DNA of 64,000 nucleotides from positions 1 through 64,000 of the forward strand of contig JAFECT010000007.1 in assembly GCA_018241995.1 (NCBI GenBank). The letters run 5' to 3'. Made by a program: the position numbers and the translations under genes. Below, in pieces: positions 45,433-54,232 of the stretch; position 1 is the first letter of the stretch, and each line of letters opens with the position of its first letter. The stretch is from Pseudomonadota bacterium. Lineage in GTDB: Bacteria > Pseudomonadota > Alphaproteobacteria > Caulobacterales > Caulobacteraceae. Under the pieces are notes generated by a model. The model was given only the letters and a program-made list of their open reading frames with translations. It searched no databases and had not been told where the DNA came from.

Positions 45433-46245
45433 CTATGTCACCCCGCCGCCGTGCTGGAAGCTTTCGACGAGCGAGCCCGCGACCAGGCGCCAGCCGTCCA
45501 CCAGCACGAAGAAGATCAGTTTGAAGGGCAAGGATACGACCACAGGGGGCAGCATCATCATGCCCATGCTCATCAGTACGCTCGCCACCACCAGGTCGAT
45601 CACCAGGAAGGGCACGAACAGCAGGAAGCCGATCTCGAAGGCGCGCTTCAGCTCTGAGATCATGAAGGCGGGGGTGACGACGCGCAGGGGCAGGTCCTGG
45701 ACCTTGGCGACCTTGGGCTGCTTGGCCAGGCGCACGAACAGGGCGAGGTCGTCGCGATTGACCTGATGCAGCATGAAGCCCTTCACCGGCTGGGACGCCG
45801 CGTCGAAGGCCTGCGGCAGCTCCATCTTCTTGTCCATCAAAGGCTTGATGCCGGTGTCGTAAGCCTGGGTGAAGGTCGGCCCCATCACGACCGCGGTCAG
45901 GAACAGAGACAGCGAGACCAGCACCGCATTGGGCGGGCTCTGCTGCAGGCCAAGCGCCGTGCGCAGCAGCGACAGCACCACCGTGATGCGCACGAACGAG
46001 GTGGTCATGATCACGATCGACGGCGCCAGCGACAGCACCGTCATCAGGGCGATCAGCTGCACGACCCGCTCGGTCAGGCCCGCGCCGTTGCCGAGGTCGA
46101 CATTGATGGCTTGAGCCAAGGCGACGCCGGGGACGACCAGGGTGGCCAGGGTCACGAGCAGGCTCAGGCCGAGCGCCTTCTTCAGCTCGGCCTTGGTCGG
46201 CAGGTGGTCGCGCAGCAGGGAAGGGCGGCGGAGGGCGGCGCTCAT
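45433..46245 (-). CDS. fliP: Flagellar type III export gate protein FliP
   Basis: Core membrane component of the flagellar export gate, with FliQ and FliR. 270 residues from ATG 46245. Conserved segments: the signal/first helix LSLLVTLATLVVPGVALA, TSFVRITVVLSLLRTALGLQQSPPNAVLV, then MGPTF, RVVTPAFMISELKRAFEIGFLLFVPFLVIDLVVASVLMSMGMMMLPP (each abbreviated). The start overlaps the fliO stop by 4 nt, so translation is coupled. A longer open frame upstream is only a shadow. Confidence 0.95.
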   Translation of the reverse strand: MSAALRRPSLLRDHLPTKAELKKALGLSLLVTLATLVVPGVALAQAINVDLGNGAGLTERVVQLIALMTVLSLAPSIVIMTTSFVRITVVLSLLRTALGLQQSPPNAVLVSLSLFLTAVVMGPTFTQAYDTGIKPLMDKKMELPQAFDAASQPVKGFMLHQVNRDDLALFVRLAKQPKVAKVQDLPLRVVTPAFMISELKRAFEIGFLLFVPFLVIDLVVASVLMSMGMMMLPPVVVSLPFKLIFFVLVDGWRLVAGSLVESFQHGGGVT

Positions 46246-46520
46246 CGACGAGTCTCCGCGTAGGATTCGGGGGTCACATCGCGGCCTTCGCCCAGCAGGA
46301 TCAACCGCTCGCCCTCGTCGACGCGCACCAGCAGCAGGCGCTGGGTCGGGCCCAGCACCACGGTCTCGACCACCTGCATGCGTTTCTTCTTGCCCGGCTG
46401 CGCCTGCAGCTTGGCCATCAGGCCGGGCGCGTAACGCCTGACCCCCACGCTCGCCAGGCCGATCAGGCCCAGCGTCACCGCCAGGGCCAGGACCGCGCGC
46501 AAGAAATCCAGAAAATCCAT
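46242..46520 (-). CDS. fliO: Flagellar biosynthesis protein FliO
   Basis: 92 residues: one N-terminal helix (FLRAVLALAVTLGLIGLASVGV) and a small cytoplasmic domain containing MQVVETVVLGPTQRLLLVRVDEGERLILLG, typical of FliO. FliO assists assembly of the FliP ring. It overlaps fliP by 4 nt, forming a two-gene operon that is divergent from flgB-flgC-fliE across about 140 bp. Confidence 0.88.
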   Translation of the reverse strand: MDFLDFLRAVLALAVTLGLIGLASVGVRRYAPGLMAKLQAQPGKKKRMQVVETVVLGPTQRLLLVRVDEGERLILLGEGRDVTPESYAETRR

Positions 46521-46576
46521 GGGTCCCCGCCGATGGAACGGTTCTGTTCCTTCGACTGAAAGATGACCGGACGTGG

Positions 46577-46608
46577 TTAACGGGGCCTTTACCGCAACCC
46601 CTCGTTAA
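46577..46608. promoter_or_regulatory. CtrA-like box in the fliO/flgB divergent promoter region
   Basis: TTAA-N7-TTTA (46577-46591) differs by one base from the CtrA box TTAA-N7-TTAA, and a second half-site TTAACC lies at 46605-46608 and beyond. It sits between the divergent fliOP and flgBC-fliE operons. In Caulobacter early flagellar operons are CtrA-activated. The match here is by eye. Confidence 0.5.
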
Positions 46609-46662
46609 CCATGCGTGCGGCAAGTTCTTCCCAGTGAAGGTCGAGCCTTGAGGAGGCGCGCC

Positions 46663-47109
46663 GTGGGAATGGACGACATTCCGCTGTTCGGGATGCTGAA
46701 GGGCCGGCTGAGCTATCTGAACCAGCGCGAGCGGGTGATTTCCCAGAACGTCGCCAACGCGGACGTGGCCGGCTACACCCCTAAGGACGTCAAGACCCCT
46801 GATTTCGCCCAGATGCTGAGCGGGCAGGCCGGCGTAAGCGCCGGCGGGGGCCTGCAGATGCTGACCTCGGCGCCCGGGCACATGCCGCTGGGCGGCGGGG
46901 TGCAGGTTGGCGGCTCCGGCGACGGGGCGGGGGACTACCACTCGGTCGACGCGCCCGATTCCGAGACGCGCATGAACGGCAACTCCGTCGTGCTCGAAGA
47001 ACAGATGCTGAAGATGGCCGAGAGCCGCATGGCCTATGACGCGGCCATCGGCTTCTACCAGCAGTCGCTGAACATGCTGCGTCTCGCGGCGCGCAAGCCC
47101 GGCGGCTAA
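46663..47109 (+). CDS. flgB: Flagellar basal-body rod protein FlgB
   Basis: Proximal rod subunit. 148 residues. The rod-family N-terminal helix LNQRERVISQNVANADVAGYTPKDVKTPDF has the NVANADxxxY motif, and the C-terminal helix VVLEEQMLKMAESRMAYDAAIGFYQQSLNMLR (abbreviated) pairs with it. GTG at 46663 was preferred to ATG at 46669 because AGGAGG (46651-46656) is 6 nt upstream of the GTG. First gene of flgB-flgC-fliE. Confidence 0.93.
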   Translation: MGMDDIPLFGMLKGRLSYLNQRERVISQNVANADVAGYTPKDVKTPDFAQMLSGQAGVSAGGGLQMLTSAPGHMPLGGGVQVGGSGDGAGDYHSVDAPDSETRMNGNSVVLEEQMLKMAESRMAYDAAIGFYQQSLNMLRLAARKPGG

Positions 47110-47127
47110 GGGACCAGGAGAACTTAG

Positions 47128-47547
47128 ATGGCCGACGTCGCGCCTCCCTCGAATCCTGCCATGGCGGTCGCCGCTTCGGCTCTGCGCGCGCAGCAGTCAC
47201 GCATGCGGGTGATCGCCGAGAACCTGGCCAATGCCGACACCACGTCCCAGACCAAGGGCGGCGACCCGTACCGGCGCCAGGTGCCCGTGTTCCAATCCTC
47301 TAAGGTGGACGGCGCCACCGGCGTGAAACTGGCCCAGGTGGTGCCGGACGGTTCCGATTTCCACCTGGAATGGGACCCCAGCCATCCGGCCGCCAACGCC
47401 CAGGGCTATGTGAAGCGGCCCAACGTCGATCCGCTGGTCGAAGCCATGGACATGCGCGAGGCCCAGCGGGCCTACGACGCCAACCTCAACGTGATCGACA
47501 CTGCGCGCGCCATGGAAAGCCGCACGCTCGATCTCTTGAAGCGATAG
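47128..47547 (+). CDS. flgC: Flagellar basal-body rod protein FlgC
   Basis: 139 residues. Rod-family features: AASALRAQQSRMRVIAENLANADTTSQTKGGDPYRRQ at the N-terminus, then VKRPNVDPLVEAMDMREAQRAYDANLNVID at the C-terminus (each abbreviated). Proximal rod component together with FlgB and FlgF. Follows flgB by 18 nt and precedes fliE by 10 nt. Confidence 0.95.
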   Translation: MADVAPPSNPAMAVAASALRAQQSRMRVIAENLANADTTSQTKGGDPYRRQVPVFQSSKVDGATGVKLAQVVPDGSDFHLEWDPSHPAANAQGYVKRPNVDPLVEAMDMREAQRAYDANLNVIDTARAMESRTLDLLKR

Positions 47548-47557
47548 GCGCTAGGCC

Positions 47558-47866
47558 ATGGCTGCTCCCATCGCCGCGATGAAGGCCTACGCCGCCGCCC
47601 AGAAGGCGATGGACCTGGGCGCCCCGCAACAGGCGGGCGGCGCCGCGGGCCCGGGCTTCGCGCAGATCCTGCAGAACGTCATGGGCGACATGACCCAGGC
47701 GACCAAGCAGGCCGAGACCCAGATGACCGCCCACGCCGCCGGCAAGGCGGAGCTGGTCGACGTGGTGACGTCGGTCGCGTCGGCCTCGGCCTCGCTAGAG
47801 ACGGTGATGGCGGTGCGCGATCAGGTGATCAGCGCCTACCAGGAAATCATGCGGATGCCGCTCTGA
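47558..47866 (+). CDS. fliE: Flagellar hook-basal body protein FliE
   Basis: 102 residues. FliE connects the MS ring to the rod. The C-terminal half is typical: LVDVVTSVASASASLETVMAVRDQVISAYQEIMRMPL (abbreviated), and the N-terminal half is alanine-rich with little conservation, as usual. Last gene of the flgBC-fliE operon; a hairpin follows its stop. Confidence 0.93.
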   Translation: MAAPIAAMKAYAAAQKAMDLGAPQQAGGAAGPGFAQILQNVMGDMTQATKQAETQMTAHAAGKAELVDVVTSVASASASLETVMAVRDQVISAYQEIMRMPL

Positions 47867-47908
47867 GGGGCGGCTGTCACAGCTTGACCACAGTCGAAGC
47901 CGCGCCCC
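47867..47908 (+). terminator. Hairpin after fliE
   Basis: GGGGCGGCT (47867-47875) pairs with AGCCGC-g-CCCC (47898-47908), with one bulged G. It lies right after the fliE stop and before the protease gene. There is no T-run, so termination is plausible but not certain. Confidence 0.45.
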
Positions 47909-47942
47909 ATGCTCCCCGCCTTCAGGATCGGGGGATAAACGC

Positions 47943-50900
47943 ATGCGCCGTCTTCTCGGAATGGTCGGGCTCGCCGCGCTGATCGCAGGCGTCGGAGCCG
48001 GGCTAGGATCGCCGGCGGAGGCGGCGTCTCCGCCGCTGCTGCTGCAGCACCCCAGCCTGTCGCAGAGCCAGATCGCCTTCGACTATGCGGGCGAGATCTG
48101 GACCGTGGCGCGCGGCGGCGGGACGGCCCAGCGCGTGGTCACCGGCCAGGGGCAGAACTCGCGGCCGATCTTCTCGCCGGACGGGCGGCGCATCGCCTAC
48201 ACCGGCCGCTATGACGGCAATATCGACGTCTATGTGGTGGATGCCGCCGGCGGCGAGCCGCGGCGGCTGACCTGGGCGCCGGGCGCCGACATGGCGGTGG
48301 GCTGGACCCCGGACGGCAAGGGCATCGTGTTCCGCAGCCTGCGCGAGACGGTGCGCGACCTGGAACAGCTCTATGTCGTGCCGGTCGACGGCGGCGCGCC
48401 GACCAAGCTGCCGCTGCCCTCGGGCTTCGAGGCGAGCCTGTCGCCGGACGGCACGCACATCGCCTACACCCCGTTCTCGCAGTGGCAGCCGGCCTGGAAA
48501 CACTATCGCGGCGGCCAGACCGCGCGCGTCTGGATCGCCGACCTGGCCGACTCGCACATCGAGAAGATCGCCCGCGACAACTCCAACGACCGCAACCCGA
48601 TGTGGGTGGGCGACACGGTCTATTTCCTGTCGGACCGCGAAGGGCCGGTGACGCTCTACGCCTACGACACCAAGACCAAGGCGGTGCGCGGCGTCGTGCA
48701 GAACACCTCGGGCTTCGACATCGCGTCGGCCTCCGCCGGCCCTGGCGGGATCGTCTATGACCAGTTCGGCGCCCTGAAGGTGCTCGACACCGCGACCGGC
48801 CAGAGCCGCACGGTGGACGTGACCATCGCCGCCGACCTGCCGCAGGTGCGTCCGCACTTCGAAGCCGTGAAGCCGCAGCAGATCGAGCACGCCTCGATCA
48901 CGGCGTCGGGCAAGCGCGTGCTGATCGAAGCGCGTGGCGAGATCCTGTCCGTGCCCGCCGAAAAGGGCGACGTGCGCAACCTGACCCAGTCGCCGGGCGT
49001 GGCCGATCGCGATCCGGCGGCGTCTCCGGACGGCAAGCTGGTGGCCTGGTTCTCCGACGAATCCGGCGAATACGCCCTGCACATCCGTTCGGGCGACGGC
49101 CAGGGGCCGGTTCGCAAGATCGCGCTGGGCCAGCCGGGGTCGTTCTACTATTCGCCGCGCTGGTCGCCGGATTCGAAGAAGATCGTGTTCTTCGACAAGC
49201 GGCTGAACCTGTGGTTCCTCGATGTGGAGAAGGGCTCGGCGCCCGTTCGCATCGACGCGGACCTCTACGACACCCCGAACTTCCGCCTCGATCCGGCCTG
49301 GTCGCCGGACAGCCGCTGGGTGACCTACACCAAGCAGCTGCCGAACCACCTGCATGCGGCCTGGGTCTATTCGCTGGAGACCGGCAAGGCGACGCAAATC
49401 ACCGACGGCCTCTCGGACGTGGCCTCGCCGCGCTTCGACCGGGGCGGGGACTACCTCTATTTCACCGCCTCGACCTCGACGGGCCTGGGGGCCGGGTGGC
49501 TGGACATGTCGAGCCTGGGCCGGGCTACCGACGGCCAGGCCTATGTGATGGTGCTGAAGAAGGACACGGCCTCGCCCGTGGGGCCGGAAAGCGACGAGGA
49601 AGGCGCGGGCGACAAGGACAAGCCTGCGGGCGACGCGGCCAAGCCGGATGACGCCAAGGGCGACAAGGCGAAGGGCAAGGGCCCGGCGGGCGAGAAGCCC
49701 GCGGCCAAGGTTGCGCCGGTGCGCATCGACTTTGACCACCTGGACCAGCGCATCCTGGCCCTGCCGATCCCGCGCGCCAACTTCGCCGGGCTGGAGCCGG
49801 GGCCGAAGGGGGTGGTCTTCACCCTGGTGGCGCCCACGGGGCTTTCCGACGACGACTATCTCGACGGCGAAGACGGTCCGCCCCTGACCCTGTCGCGCTT
49901 CGACCTGAAGGATCGCAAGAACGCCCCGTTCGCCGACGAAGTGGGCAACGGCAGCTTCACCGTCTCGGGCGACGGGTCGAAGGTGCTGTACCAGCGTAAG
50001 GGCGCCTGGGTGCTGACCGGGAGCGACAAGGCGCCCAAGCCGGAAGAGGGCAAGCTGAACCTGGCCGGGCTTAGCGTCTGGGTCGAGCCGCGTCAGGAGT
50101 GGGCGCAGATGTATCGCGAGGCGTGGCGCATCGAGCGCGACTTCCTCTACGATCCCAAGCTGCACGGCCTGAATTACGAGGTCGCGACGCGGCTCTATCG
50201 GCCCTACCTCGACGGCATCGCCGCGCGCCAGGACCTGAACACCCTGTTCGAGGAAATGACCGGCCATATCGCGGTCGGCCACACCTTCATCCGCGGCGGG
50301 GCCCTGCCGTCCCAACCCACGGTCAAGGTCGGGCTGCTGGGCGCCGACTACGAGGTGGTCGACGGCCGCTATCGGATCAAGCGCATCCTCCGCGGCGAGA
50401 ACTGGAACCCCAAGCTGGTCTCTCCGCTCAGCCAGCCCGGCGTGAACGTCAACGAGGGCGAGTTCGTCCTGGCGGTGAACGGCCGCGAGGTGCGCGCCGA
50501 CTCCGAGGTCTATCGCGCCTTCGAGGGCGTGGCCGGCAAGCAGACGGTGATCACCGTCGGCCCGCGCGCGGACGGGGTGGGCTCGCGCCAGGTGACGGTG
50601 GTGCCGATCGACAACGAGGGGCCTCTGCGTCTGCGCACCTGGATGGAGGACAACCGGCGCAAGGTGGACCAGATGTCCGGCGGGCGCCTCGCCTACGTCT
50701 ATCTGCCGGATACGGCGGCGGGCGGCTTCGCCAACTTCAACCGCTACTACTATGCCCAGGTCGGCAAGCAGGGCGCGATCCTGGACGAGCGCTTCAACCA
50801 CGGCGGCGACATCGCCGATTACATCGTCGACCAGCTGAAGCGCACGCCGCAGATGATCAACGCCACCCGCGAAGGCGACGAGGTGGTGGAGCCGGCCCAG

Positions 50901-51302
50901 GCGATCTTCGGGCCCAAGGTGATGATCATCAACCAGATGTCGGGTTCGGGCGGCGACGCCATGCCCTGGCTGTTCCGCAAGAACAACGTCGGGACCCTGG
51001 TGGGCGTGCGCACCTGGGGCGGGCTGGTCGGCATCGGCAACTATCCGCCGCTGATCGACGGCGGCTCGATCACCGCGCCGCGCTGGGCGCTCTACGGCAC
51101 CAAGGGCGAGTGGGAGGTCGAGAACATCGGCATCCCGCCGGATGTGGAGGTCGAGCAGGACCCCGCTCTTGTGCGCCAGGGCCACGACCCGCAGCTGGAA
51201 GCCGCAGTCGCGGTCGCGCTCGACCAGCTGAACAAGGCCCCGCCGCCGAAGTTCGTGCGTCCGGCCTATCCGGACAAGAAGCCGGTGCTGCCGGGGAATT
51301 AG
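47943..51302 (+). CDS. Tricorn-like S41 family protease, exported
   Basis: 1119 residues with a signal peptide (LLGMVGLAALIAGVGAGLGSPAEA). The N-terminal half is a double propeller with PD40-type repeats (PIFSPDGRRIAYTG, ASLSPDGTHIAYTP, PRWSPDSKKIVFF), with a Lys/Asp-rich insert near 545-585. The rest has the tricorn layout: a histidine near H780 in GHTFIRGG, a PDZ-like region after it, a substrate segment LDERFNHGGDIADYIVDQL, the catalytic serine S1002 in MSGSGGDAMPW and a late glutamate in ENIGIPPDVEVE. Tricorn trims peptides released by proteases. Here the signal peptide suggests a periplasmic form. Unlinked to flagellar genes despite position. Confidence 0.92.
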   Translation: MRRLLGMVGLAALIAGVGAGLGSPAEAASPPLLLQHPSLSQSQIAFDYAGEIWTVARGGGTAQRVVTGQGQNSRPIFSPDGRRIAYTGRYDGNIDVYVVDAAGGEPRRLTWAPGADMAVGWTPDGKGIVFRSLRETVRDLEQLYVVPVDGGAPTKLPLPSGFEASLSPDGTHIAYTPFSQWQPAWKHYRGGQTARVWIADLADSHIEKIARDNSNDRNPMWVGDTVYFLSDREGPVTLYAYDTKTKAVRGVVQNTSGFDIASASAGPGGIVYDQFGALKVLDTATGQSRTVDVTIAADLPQVRPHFEAVKPQQIEHASITASGKRVLIEARGEILSVPAEKGDVRNLTQSPGVADRDPAASPDGKLVAWFSDESGEYALHIRSGDGQGPVRKIALGQPGSFYYSPRWSPDSKKIVFFDKRLNLWFLDVEKGSAPVRIDADLYDTPNFRLDPAWSPDSRWVTYTKQLPNHLHAAWVYSLETGKATQITDGLSDVASPRFDRGGDYLYFTASTSTGLGAGWLDMSSLGRATDGQAYVMVLKKDTASPVGPESDEEGAGDKDKPAGDAAKPDDAKGDKAKGKGPAGEKPAAKVAPVRIDFDHLDQRILALPIPRANFAGLEPGPKGVVFTLVAPTGLSDDDYLDGEDGPPLTLSRFDLKDRKNAPFADEVGNGSFTVSGDGSKVLYQRKGAWVLTGSDKAPKPEEGKLNLAGLSVWVEPRQEWAQMYREAWRIERDFLYDPKLHGLNYEVATRLYRPYLDGIAARQDLNTLFEEMTGHIAVGHTFIRGGALPSQPTVKVGLLGADYEVVDGRYRIKRILRGENWNPKLVSPLSQPGVNVNEGEFVLAVNGREVRADSEVYRAFEGVAGKQTVITVGPRADGVGSRQVTVVPIDNEGPLRLRTWMEDNRRKVDQMSGGRLAYVYLPDTAAGGFANFNRYYYAQVGKQGAILDERFNHGGDIADYIVDQLKRTPQMINATREGDEVVEPAQAIFGPKVMIINQMSGSGGDAMPWLFRKNNVGTLVGVRTWGGLVGIGNYPPLIDGGSITAPRWALYGTKGEWEVENIGIPPDVEVEQDPALVRQGHDPQLEAAVAVALDQLNKAPPPKFVRPAYPDKKPVLPGN

Positions 51303-51346
51303 GCCGCCACACAGTGGGCGCCGCCGCGAGAGCTGCGGCGTCCGCT

Positions 51347-52075
51347 TCAGTCGACCCAACTCTCCGGCGAGCAACTGGCGAACGCCTGCGGCGAGTGCTG
51401 TTGGATGGCGACCAACAGGTCGGCCTGCGTACAGTCAAGGCCCGTAGCCGAGATATTGTAAGGCCTAAAGCCGAATGCGTCTGCGACTCGGGTCGTCCAA
51501 CTCATGGTGCTGTCGGGCGCGGTGGTTTGCAGCGTGAACATGAGCTGGCCTCGAATGCGCGTTGTGCTGACGGCTTGCACTTGCGCCCAACGGATCGGTG
51601 CTCGCATTGCCCGCCGATCGAAGTAGCCCTGGGCGTCCACGACAATCACGGGCCTTCCGTCAAAAAGCCGCCAGACTCGCGACGCGGATGCCAGCATAAA
51701 GAAGCCGCCGCCACCGTATCCAATCAGCAAGGCCTTCGGATTTTCGGGGGAAAACTTGGCCATAGCCAAGCTTCCGAGAGCCATGCCAAGTCCAATCAGT
51801 ACGCCAAGCGCGGCCTCGATCGGCTGGCGGCCGGCCCGCAAGGCGCCGGCGGTGTAGCGGGACTTCCGATACGTCCGCACGAGCATCATGGGCATGGCTA
51901 TCGCGCAGGTTCCGAAGAAGATCACAGCGCCCCACCCCGACTGATCGCCTGTGCGGATCATGGAGAGGCCTATCGCCACGAACGCCGCGGCGGCCAGCAA
52001 CAGGAGCAGTAGCCGTCGTCGCTGGGTGCGATCGAAGCTCTGCATGTCGCGGTGAATTTGGGCGCTATCGATCAT
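51347..52075 (-). CDS. Membrane protein, unknown function
   Basis: 242 residues. Four hydrophobic segments: LLLLLLAAAAFVAIGLSMI, AVIFFGTCAIAMPMMLV, ALGVLIGLGMALGSLAMA and LIGYGGGGFFMLAS. A cytosolic C-terminal part (PVIVVDAQGYFDRRAMRAPIRWAQVQAVSTTRI, abbreviated) looks like a PH-like beta region. ATG at 52075 with GGGGGA upstream was chosen over a GTG 12 nt earlier. Codon use here is less GC-biased than in neighbours. No named family recognised with confidence. Confidence 0.6.
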   Translation of the reverse strand: MIDSAQIHRDMQSFDRTQRRRLLLLLLAAAAFVAIGLSMIRTGDQSGWGAVIFFGTCAIAMPMMLVRTYRKSRYTAGALRAGRQPIEAALGVLIGLGMALGSLAMAKFSPENPKALLIGYGGGGFFMLASASRVWRLFDGRPVIVVDAQGYFDRRAMRAPIRWAQVQAVSTTRIRGQLMFTLQTTAPDSTMSWTTRVADAFGFRPYNISATGLDCTQADLLVAIQQHSPQAFASCSPESWVD

Positions 52076-52123
52076 TGTATCCCCCACGCCTCAGCTTCCA
52101 CGCGAGGATGGTCTGCGCAATCG

Positions 52124-53071
52124 CTATTCGAACGGCCAAGGCTTCTCTCGCAGGAACTGCGAGAGAAGCCACTTGCGGCCCCGCGTGGGCGGCAGGCCCG
52201 CGTGCAGGGTGCGGCGGTCGATTTGGCCGCGTTCGTCTACGTTCCAGAACAGGATCGCGTCGCCGGTCTTGCCGCGATAGCGCAGGGCGAGCGCCGGGAA
52301 CTCGGTCTCGGCGCCGTCGAAGTCGTCGTTGAGGTAGGTCAGGAAGGTCGCGACCCGCTGGCCGCGCTCGGCGATGACGCGGGCGTAGGCGGGCAGGTCG
52401 GGGTTCAGATAGTCGACGTGGCGGACGAACTCCTGGCCGACCTCGTAGTGCAGGACGCCCATGTCCTCCATGTTCGAGGGCGGAATGCCCGAGACCGCGG
52501 CGATGCGGGCGCGGATCACGGCCATCACCACGTCGGTCTCGACCAGGTGGAACTCGCAGGCGCTGTTGGAGCGCTGGTTCGACTGCGCCGCGCCGCCCGA
52601 GCCGCCGTCGTAGATGCGCGCGGGCTTGATGCGGCCGCGGGCGCGCTCGATCAGCCAGGCGCACTCGGCGGAGCTCAGGAAGCGCTCGAAGGTGCGGATG
52701 CGGGGCGAGGCCGACAGCGGCTTGCCGACCGGGGGGCGGGTCAGGGCAGGGATGTCGATCCGGGCGCGCAGGGCGGCCCAGTCGCTCGATGCGTCGTCGC
52801 GGGCCAGGAGGCGAAGTTGGCGGCGTGAGCGCGGTTCGCCGGCCTCGGCGGCGCGGAGCAGGCCGTCCAGCGCTGCGTCCCAGTCCTGCGGCAGGAAACG
52901 CCCGGCGGCGTGCAGGGCCGCGACCAGTTCGGTCGCCTCGGCCGAGCCTGCGTCGGCGGCGGCCCTCAGCATCGCCACGCCCTGATCGGGTTGTTTGGGG
53001 GCGCCGAAGCCGGTGATCAGGCGCAGGGCCAGGATGCCTTGCGCGACCGCCGCGTCCGGCCCGGCGCCCAA
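52124..53071 (-). CDS. 2OG-Fe(II) oxygenase, prolyl-4-hydroxylase type, with helical N-terminus
   Basis: 315 residues. The first about 110 residues have Sel1-like helical repeats (GVAMLRAAADAGSAEATELVAALHAAG). The C-terminal P4Hc domain carries the iron-binding HxD in RHVDYLNPDL, the second histidine in TLHAGLPP and the 2-oxoglutarate-binding lysine in RGRKWLLSQFL. The start TTG at 53071 lies 3 nt after the folE stop with GGAG upstream, which implies translational coupling to folE. Substrate unknown. Confidence 0.82.
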   Translation of the reverse strand: MGAGPDAAVAQGILALRLITGFGAPKQPDQGVAMLRAAADAGSAEATELVAALHAAGRFLPQDWDAALDGLLRAAEAGEPRSRRQLRLLARDDASSDWAALRARIDIPALTRPPVGKPLSASPRIRTFERFLSSAECAWLIERARGRIKPARIYDGGSGGAAQSNQRSNSACEFHLVETDVVMAVIRARIAAVSGIPPSNMEDMGVLHYEVGQEFVRHVDYLNPDLPAYARVIAERGQRVATFLTYLNDDFDGAETEFPALALRYRGKTGDAILFWNVDERGQIDRRTLHAGLPPTRGRKWLLSQFLREKPWPFE

Positions 53072-53073
53072 GC

Positions 53074-53754
53074 TCAGCGGCTCCGCACGAGGGCCAGGAA
53101 CTCCTCGCGGGTGCGGCTGTCGTCGCGCACGACGCCGAGCAGGCTGGAGGTGGTCAGGGTGGCGCCCGGCACATCGACGCCGCGCATGGTCATGCAGCTG
53201 TGCTCCGCCTCGATCACCACGCCCACGCCCTGCGGACGCAGCACCTGCTGGATCGCGTCGGCGATCTCGGCGGTCATCTTCTCCTGGATCTGCAGGCGCC
53301 GGGCGAAGCCGCGCACCACCCGCGCCAGCTTGGAGATGCCCACCACCCGGTCGGTCGGCAGATAGCCCACGTGCGCCTTGCCCACGACGGGCAGCATGTG
53401 GTGCTCGCAGAAGCTGACGAAGCGGATGTCCTTCAGCACGACCAGATGATCGTAGCCGCCGACCTCCTCGAAGGTGCGCTCCAGATACTCGCGCGGATCG
53501 ACCTCGTAGCCGGCGAACAGCTCGCGATAGCTGCGCGCCACGCGCGCCGGCGTATCGAGCAGGCCTTCGCGCTCGGGATCGTCGCCGGCCCAGCGGATCA
53601 GGGTGCGCACGGCCGCCTCGGCCTCGTCCTGCGAGGGCTTGCCGTCGCGGATCGGGGTCGCGGGGCTGGGCAGGGGCGTGCCCGCCTGGCGCGCCAGGGC
53701 GCTGCGGGGGTCGAAGTCGAGCTCGTTGCTGTCGGCCATATCGACCAGATCCAT
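53074..53754 (-). CDS. folE: GTP cyclohydrolase I
   Basis: First step of tetrahydrofolate and pterin synthesis: GTP to dihydroneopterin triphosphate. 226 residues from ATG 53754 (with AGAGGACG upstream). The zinc-binding cysteine and histidines are in [44 protein letters not shown] and [11 protein letters not shown] follow (abbreviated). Supplies pterin for the phenylalanine hydroxylase found elsewhere in the window; the link is inference. The 2OG-oxygenase gene follows almost directly. Confidence 0.96.
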   Translation of the reverse strand: MDLVDMADSNELDFDPRSALARQAGTPLPSPATPIRDGKPSQDEAEAAVRTLIRWAGDDPEREGLLDTPARVARSYRELFAGYEVDPREYLERTFEEVGGYDHLVVLKDIRFVSFCEHHMLPVVGKAHVGYLPTDRVVGISKLARVVRGFARRLQIQEKMTAEIADAIQQVLRPQGVGVVIEAEHSCMTMRGVDVPGATLTTSSLLGVVRDDSRTREEFLALVRSR

Positions 53755-53874
53755 GTGAAGCGTCCTCTTTGGTCCGAACCGGGCGCGGGTCAAGAGAGCG
53801 CCGGTCTCAGGGGCTTGGATGCCGAGACGGCGCAAAAAATTCCCGGGCTCCTCGGGAGACGTCCGGGAGGAGCG

Positions 53875-53912
53875 GATTCCGACTCTGTTAACCATGAGCC
53901 CGGCAAAATTAA
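53875..53912 (+). promoter_or_regulatory. GANTC/TTAA cluster upstream of fliQ
   Basis: Two GANTC sites (GATTC 53875-53879, GACTC 53881-53885) are directly followed by TTAACC (53888-53893), and another TTAACCC begins at 53909. TTAACCAT also occurs at the fliO/flgB promoter region. Such elements fit CcrM methylation and CtrA binding at an early flagellar promoter in this family. Position relative to the transcription start is not known. Confidence 0.55.
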
Positions 53913-53965
53913 CCCAGTTCGGGGCGACCAATTGCGCCCCTGGTTGATTGGGCGAAGGGGCGGGC

Positions 53966-54229
53966 ATGAACGCGGCGGAAGTGCTGGACGTCGGGCGTGA
54001 CGCGATCTGGCTGACCATCCAGCTGTGCGCGCCGGTGCTGATCGTGGGTCTGGTGGTGGGCGTGGTGATCGGCCTGGTGCAGGCCCTGACCCAGATCCAG
54101 GAAGCCACCCTGATCTATGCGCCGAAGATCATCGCCATCTTCGTGTCGCTGCTGATCTTCCTGCCGCTGATGGGGGCCCTGCTGTCGGGCTTCATGCAGC
54201 ACATTGCGACGAAGATCGCCGGCATCTGA
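53966..54229 (+). CDS. fliQ: Flagellar export gate protein FliQ
   Basis: 87 residues, two helices: [40 protein letters not shown] (abbreviated) and [18 protein letters not shown]. The TQIQEATL segment is highly conserved. First gene of fliQ-fliR-flhB-cckA on the plus strand. Confidence 0.95.
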   Translation: MNAAEVLDVGRDAIWLTIQLCAPVLIVGLVVGVVIGLVQALTQIQEATLIYAPKIIAIFVSLLIFLPLMGALLSGFMQHIATKIAGI

Positions 54230-54232
54230 CCC

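Noticed and set aside
48003..51374. A long open frame (about 1120 codons) antisense to the tricorn-like protease
   Set aside because: Its translation is low-complexity Arg/His/Leu/Gly-rich, has no domain and mirrors the codon bias of the real gene. High GC makes long antisense frames common.
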